The translations under genes were made by a program, and so were the position numbers. A stretch of 64,000 nt of DNA from Lederbergia panacisoli (GTDB taxonomy: Bacteria; Bacillota; Bacilli; Bacillales; Bacillaceae_C): contig NZ_JANJGU010000013.1 in the NCBI RefSeq assembly GCF_024626525.1, forward strand, positions 1 through 64,000, read 5' to 3'. Of the stretch, positions 60,264 to 64,000 are shown piece by piece; position 1 is the first letter of the stretch; each line of letters starts with the position of its first letter. The notes below the pieces were generated by a model. The model searched no databases, was not told the origin of the DNA, and saw only the letters and a list, made by a program, of their open reading frames with translations.

Positions 60264-61154
60264 CTACGTTCTATACTTTTCTATTTGACTTGAGAAATTT
60301 CTTCTAAAATCAATAGGTGTCATCCTCGTATATCTTTTAAAAAGTTGACTAAAATATTGACTGCTATTGATCCCAACATATTGCGAGATTTCAATAATAG
60401 GAATGTCTGTATGAGTTAAAAGTGCCTTCGCCTTCTCCATTCGCAATGTAGATAAATATTCCATAATCGTGCATTTCATGATTTTTTTAAAAATCCTATG
60501 TAGGTAACCAGGGTGCAAATTGACTTCACGCCCGATGTCTTCCAGTTTCAAATCGCAGTCATAATTATGGTGAAGAAATTCAATCGCTTGGTTGACATAT
60601 GCATTCGCTTGCTGATTTCCCTTTTTGATTTCGCTATCTTCAACAGCCATCCTCGCAATCTGGATAAGTAGTTGAGATAAAAGCAGCTGAACCATCATCT
60701 GCTTTTCTTCTTTTTTATCACTTTCAAGAACAAGATTTTTAAGAGTATGATAGATCTCGTTCGGATCCTTTAATACGATATAAGGAATATTCATGTTTAA
60801 AAAATCGGATAAAGCTGTGTCTTCAAGAGCCACTTCTTTAATGGATGGAAAACTCCCGCTCGAATTTATGAAGGTAAATTCCACGTTTAACATTCTGCAC
60901 GGTAGGCCTGCAGCAACAATGAGCCGATGAGGTATATTCGAATCCAGCAAAATAAAATCGCCCTTTTTTAAAGAAATTGCTTCCGATAATGTTTCTACAA
61001 TGCATTCTCCATTAATGACATACATGATCTCCACATCTTTATGTGCATGATAATCCATTTCATAATCTTCCCATTGCTTAAAATAGTAAGCATTCACTTT
61101 AGGGAAATAGTGTTCTTGTACTAATTCTGGGTGAAAGATGCTGGTGATGGACAT
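60264..61154 (-). CDS. AraC-family transcriptional regulator with cupin sensor
   Basis: A 296-residue regulator. The N-terminal cupin (DYHAHKDVEIMYVINGECIV at about residues 35-55) is a sugar-binding fold. The C-terminal pair of HTH motifs is KLEDIGREVNLHPGYLHRIF and IIEISQYVGINSSQYFSQLF. ATG at 61154 has GGGAGGG six bases upstream. An earlier TTG at 61160 is less likely. It lies between the GH4 gene and the CE7 esterase gene on the same strand and is the probable regulator of both. Confidence 0.9.
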   Translation of the reverse strand: MSITSIFHPELVQEHYFPKVNAYYFKQWEDYEMDYHAHKDVEIMYVINGECIVETLSEAISLKKGDFILLDSNIPHRLIVAAGLPCRMLNVEFTFINSSGSFPSIKEVALEDTALSDFLNMNIPYIVLKDPNEIYHTLKNLVLESDKKEEKQMMVQLLLSQLLIQIARMAVEDSEIKKGNQQANAYVNQAIEFLHHNYDCDLKLEDIGREVNLHPGYLHRIFKKIMKCTIMEYLSTLRMEKAKALLTHTDIPIIEISQYVGINSSQYFSQLFKRYTRMTPIDFRRNFSSQIEKYRT

Positions 61155-61190
61155 GTGCAACCCTCCCTTGATTAGTGTATCTACTATTAG

Positions 61191-61217
61191 AAAAGACAGG
61201 CCCCGGAAGAACCTGCC
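61191..61217 (-). terminator. terminator after the CE7 esterase gene
   Basis: On the minus strand GGCAGG pairs with CCTGTC (one G-U) around a GC-rich loop and is followed by TTTTC, 16 bases past the stop. Confidence 0.6.
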
Positions 61218-61232
61218 TTAACATTTTCCTTA

Positions 61233-62195
61233 TTATAACGAACGAAAAATTTGAAATGCCTTATCTGCTAAACCATATAAATGCTCATGGCCGAACTCAT
61301 GAAATAATAATATTTCTTTTTTTGCCTTTATTTTATTATAGGCTGCATATTGTGTAGATGGTGGACAAACGTTATCTTTAAGTGCTGTCACCCAAAGGGT
61401 ATTGGCTTTTATTCGGTCAGCTAAATGTTGAATGTCGATATATCCAAGCTTCTCGAAGATATCCTTTTCTCTTAAATGGTTGGGATCGCATACTCTAAAA
61501 TAGTAGGAGATCTCTTCGTATGCAGAATTACTAATATCCATGTTTTCCCATACACGCTTGTAATCTGATAAAAACGGATAAACTGCAACGAGTTCCTTTA
61601 TTCTTGGTTCCAATGCCGCACAAACTGTTGCAAGTGCACCACCTTGGGAATAACCGTATGAACCGACTCGATTCGGATCGATGTGGGCCATCGACATTAA
61701 GATTCTTGCTGTTTGCACTGTATCTAAAAAGACGTTTCGATAATAAAGACGATCAGGATCTGCATCCTCCAAGCCACGAATAATATGTCCTCTTATCGTC
61801 GGACCTTGTACTTGCAAATTGTCCTCCGATAAGCCTCCTTGCCCCCGGCAATCCATCGCTAAAACGGTAATGCCTTCTGCAGCAAAGGAGATTTTATCCA
61901 TCCATTCTCCGCTGCTGCCGGAATATCCATGAAAAATAACTAAACCGGGTCCATTTTGCATCACATTTTTCGGTTTGACGTATTTGCAATGTACCCTTGC
62001 ACCGCCTACACCCGTAAAATATAAATGATAACAATCCGCAATATTGGACTGAAAATCAGCAGGAACAAGCTCATATTGAAGCGGCAGCTCGTCCAGTTCA
62101 GCGAGACCTCGTCCCCAATATTGCTCGTGGTCGGATGGTTTCGGGTTTTTCCCCATATACGTTTCTAATTCATGTATCGGCATATCTATATGCAT
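61233..62195 (-). CDS. acetyl xylan esterase / cephalosporin C deacetylase, CE7 family
   Basis: This cytoplasmic serine esterase removes acetyl groups from short xylo-oligosaccharides and similar acetylated sugars. It has an alpha/beta-hydrolase fold with IFHGYSGSSGEW (oxyanion), MDCRGQGG, nucleophile serine in GSYGYSQGGALA, Asp in TALKDNVCPPST, and His in HEFGHEHL. The length of 320 residues fits CE7 (Cah of B. subtilis). ATG at 62195 has GGAGG eight bases upstream, so it is preferred to ATG at 62210. It shares its neighbourhood with a GH4 uronidase-like enzyme, which suggests handling of acetylated glucuronoxylan fragments. Confidence 0.92.
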   Translation of the reverse strand: MHIDMPIHELETYMGKNPKPSDHEQYWGRGLAELDELPLQYELVPADFQSNIADCYHLYFTGVGGARVHCKYVKPKNVMQNGPGLVIFHGYSGSSGEWMDKISFAAEGITVLAMDCRGQGGLSEDNLQVQGPTIRGHIIRGLEDADPDRLYYRNVFLDTVQTARILMSMAHIDPNRVGSYGYSQGGALATVCAALEPRIKELVAVYPFLSDYKRVWENMDISNSAYEEISYYFRVCDPNHLREKDIFEKLGYIDIQHLADRIKANTLWVTALKDNVCPPSTQYAAYNKIKAKKEILLFHEFGHEHLYGLADKAFQIFRSL

Positions 62196-62247
62196 ATCTT
62201 TTGCCTCCATCTATATATTGTTATTGTATGCTAGGTGCATTCCTGCC

Positions 62248-63543
62248 CTACTCCTTAATAAGCAATCGCAAATCCTTAATTCTACTCTCTTCCACATCAC
62301 GCTCACCATATCTTACCTGCTCATATGCATCCCGCAATTCCTCAGCTGTTGTTTTTTCATTCACCAAGGTCTTTAATATCTCTATTGTTTCCCGAGGAGT
62401 TTTCGAGGGCTTGAATTCCGCCTCTTTTTTATTTTGCTTTAAAAATTGTTTATATACATACCGGACCTTTTGTTCATTTGTTAAGGAATCCCACCGTGGT
62501 TCGCGTTTAAATATTTGCTCAAAAAGTCCTTTTGCTTTTTCTTGTTGCGACTCTTTCCATTCTTTCCAATCAAAGACACTCTCTTTTTCATCTATATATT
62601 GCGTTGATTCCGCTAAGTCAGTTGACCTGAAAATGATAGTTTTCAAAAATGCGATGAATTTGCTGATCCATTGCTTTACTAGCATCCTCACCTTTTTTAT
62701 AAACAAAAGCAGAACTCCAATTGCTAGTGCCGCCAAGACAACATAAAATACATACATGAACAGCATTTCTAAAAACTTCAAAAAGGGATTAGCCTCACCT
62801 TTCTCTAATCCGAGCCCCATCTGAGCAGGAGGCTTTGATTCGGGGGCGACAGACTTCCCTTCGTCCGTCCCAACTAGCCATAAAATCATTTGAATCAAAC
62901 CTTTAAATGCATGAAAAACAGCTTCTTGCACCACTTTTCCATTCGTCAAGAGAAGAATAACAACAGTCGTCAATAGAAGATAAACCCTGTTTTGGTTTTT
63001 GATGGCTCGGCTTATAAATGGTTTCTTTTCTTTTGAGAGCGTTGAAGCACGCAATTGCTCGCCGTTCGATATAAAAAGAATCATGATGACTATTGCCGCT
63101 CCACATATTGAAATAATAGACAAATAGGATTGGAATTTATCAACATACCGAAAAAGAAGATAGCCGACAAAATAGATGGCAAATCCTCCATACCACATAA
63201 AGGATGTAGGGAGTATTGTTTCCCAATTACGGCCCACGTACATCATTCCCCGGTAAATAAAAATAGGATGAATGATTCCTAATAATATGTATGTAAAAAT
63301 ATGCTCACCAAACATAATAGTTGGTATCAGTGCAAATACAAATGCACAAACAGCATATACCCACCATTTTTGCTCAGAAAAAAGCGTTCGAAATAGAACA
63401 CCAACTATAAACAAACAAAAAAGAACAGGGATCCAAGTCCATAACCTTTCAGGCATAATTAAAATTCCAGCCATTAGAACAAGCGGAAAGAAAAGAAGGT
63501 ATTCAAATAAACCTTGAATGATAGTAATGATAAATGTTTTCAA
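62248..63543 (-). CDS. DUF4129 domain membrane protein
   Basis: A 431-residue protein with about eight or nine membrane segments in two groups (residues 5-155 and 185-300, with a soluble loop at 225-255). A cytoplasmic C-terminal DUF4129 domain follows, with the recognisable pattern VRYVYKQFLKQ ... TPRETIEIL ... EELRDAYEQVRYGE. The start is TTG at 63543 with AAGGAGG ten bases upstream. It directly follows a DUF58 gene (18 bases). Such MoxR-DUF58-DUF4129/transglutaminase clusters are common in Firmicutes. Their function is not settled, although roles in envelope assembly or protein maturation are proposed. Confidence 0.85.
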   Translation of the reverse strand: MKTFIITIIQGLFEYLLFFPLVLMAGILIMPERLWTWIPVLFCLFIVGVLFRTLFSEQKWWVYAVCAFVFALIPTIMFGEHIFTYILLGIIHPIFIYRGMMYVGRNWETILPTSFMWYGGFAIYFVGYLLFRYVDKFQSYLSIISICGAAIVIMILFISNGEQLRASTLSKEKKPFISRAIKNQNRVYLLLTTVVILLLTNGKVVQEAVFHAFKGLIQMILWLVGTDEGKSVAPESKPPAQMGLGLEKGEANPFLKFLEMLFMYVFYVVLAALAIGVLLLFIKKVRMLVKQWISKFIAFLKTIIFRSTDLAESTQYIDEKESVFDWKEWKESQQEKAKGLFEQIFKREPRWDSLTNEQKVRYVYKQFLKQNKKEAEFKPSKTPRETIEILKTLVNEKTTAEELRDAYEQVRYGERDVEESRIKDLRLLIKE

Positions 63544-63561
63544 AAGTCGTATACCTCCTTA

Positions 63562-64000
63562 TCAATTCGCCTTTTTTAATAAAATGTCAGATTCCAAAGG
63601 AAGAACTTCCACAGAATTTCCTTGCGCCTCTAGCTTTTTGATTGTTTCTCTCATTCCATCTGTTACGATCGCTGTAATTAGGAGAATATCCGTTCCTTCC
63701 AAATGACGATCTACGTCTTCTTGAAAGAAAAAGTCAAAAAATGTACTTGTCCCTATTTTTACTTTTGCCAGTGTTTCAAATAGATAGTTAAGCTGCTGTT
63801 TACTATTTTCAGGTTCAATTCGAATCGGCTTTTTATCCATTTCATCAAAATAGGCATTGCAGCCAAAGCCAGTCTCAATCCCATTTGCAATCGCATATTG
63901 GGCAATGGAGGCAGCATAGGAAAGTGCTTCTTCCATCACGGTTTCATCGATAATCGGAATCCGAAAATCTTCTGTTTGATTAAAATTCACATAAATCATT
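63562..64000 (-). CDS. DUF58 domain protein, C-terminal part (cut by the window end)
   Basis: The last 145 or so residues of a protein whose C-terminus has a von-Willebrand-like fold: VMEEALSYAASIAQYAIANG, followed by TDILLITAIVTDGMRETIKKLEAQGN. This is typical of DUF58 proteins, which are about 400 residues long. The methionine codon at 63999 is probably internal. The gene starts beyond the window. The stop at 63562 is 18 bases before the DUF4129 gene, indicating co-transcription. Confidence 0.8.
   Translation of the reverse strand, partial: MIYVNFNQTEDFRIPIIDETVMEEALSYAASIAQYAIANGIETGFGCNAYFDEMDKKPIRIEPENSKQQLNYLFETLAKVKIGTSTFFDFFFQEDVDRHLEGTDILLITAIVTDGMRETIKKLEAQGNSVEVLPLESDILLKKAN

Noticed and set aside
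63562-63999. Complete small protein starting at 63999
   Set aside because: The sequence is the C-terminal domain of DUF58 proteins, so the methionine is most likely internal and the gene is cut by the window end.

Overview
The window reads as chromosomal DNA of a low-GC, endospore-forming Bacillaceae. The support is a gerA-gerB-gerC germination operon, a YjcZ-type sporulation peptide, a LysM/M14 peptidoglycan endopeptidase of the sporulation type, AAGGAGG-type ribosome binding sites with frequent TTG/GTG starts, sigma-A type promoters and many intrinsic terminators. I cannot name the species. No tRNA, rRNA, CRISPR array, complete insertion sequence or prophage gene is visible. Most genes lie on the minus strand and serve uptake and breakdown of plant polysaccharides.

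Layout. 1-7.0 kb: an orphan sugar-binding lipoprotein, a YdhR/GmuE-type ROK fructokinase, and the Leloir genes galK-galE-galT. GalT is separated from galE by a 0.5 kb nested tandem repeat. A divergent ROK-family repressor (7060-8271) probably controls galK. 8.3-14.3 kb: LysM-M14 endopeptidase, YjcZ peptide, a VanZ / tyrosine phosphatase / mannose-6-phosphate isomerase operon, and an acetamidase-permease pair. 14.4-18.0 kb: an MFS carrier, a mannonate-dehydratase-like enolase-superfamily protein and an SDR. 18.1-22.4 kb: a spore germinant receptor operon with a small membrane protein. 22.4-31.3 kb: a galactomannan locus with beta-mannosidase GH2, SGNH esterase, GH113 mannanase, GH36 alpha-galactosidase, a LacI regulator and an AGE/cellobiose-2-epimerase-like enzyme. 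A 16-bp motif is shared by its two control regions. 31.4-37.2 kb: a 51-bp tandem repeat, then an ABC exporter operon with two ATPases, a lipoprotein adaptor and a 957-residue FtsX-type permease. One ATPase carries an AbrB-like tail. 37.5-44.7 kb: GH127 beta-L-arabinofuranosidase and AraM-type glycerol-1-phosphate dehydrogenase behind a promoter with an AraR-like operator, then a zinc alcohol dehydrogenase, a LipO-type binding lipoprotein and an MFS carrier. 44.7-45.4 kb: decayed gene remnants. 45.4-58.1 kb: a fructan system (secreted GH32, cytoplasmic GH32, fructokinase, binding protein, two permeases without their own ATPase) next to a YesM/YesN two-component system and a membrane-anchored binding protein. 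58.6-62.2 kb: a GH4 glycosidase with a CHG signature, an AraC regulator and a CE7 acetyl esterase. 62.2-64.0 kb: a DUF4129 membrane protein and the 3' end of a DUF58 gene cut by the window edge.

How it works together. The recurrent theme is import of oligosaccharides followed by intracellular hydrolysis and entry of galactose, mannose, fructose and uronate or arabinose units into central metabolism: galKTE, manA, ROK and PfkB fructokinases, mannonate dehydratase. Each locus appears to have its own regulator. The most unusual points are the two families of intergenic tandem repeats, the anchored binding protein coupled to YesM/YesN, the AbrB-tailed ATPase in a CcpA-marked exporter operon, and the GH4 enzyme whose signature argues against a plain alpha-galactosidase.
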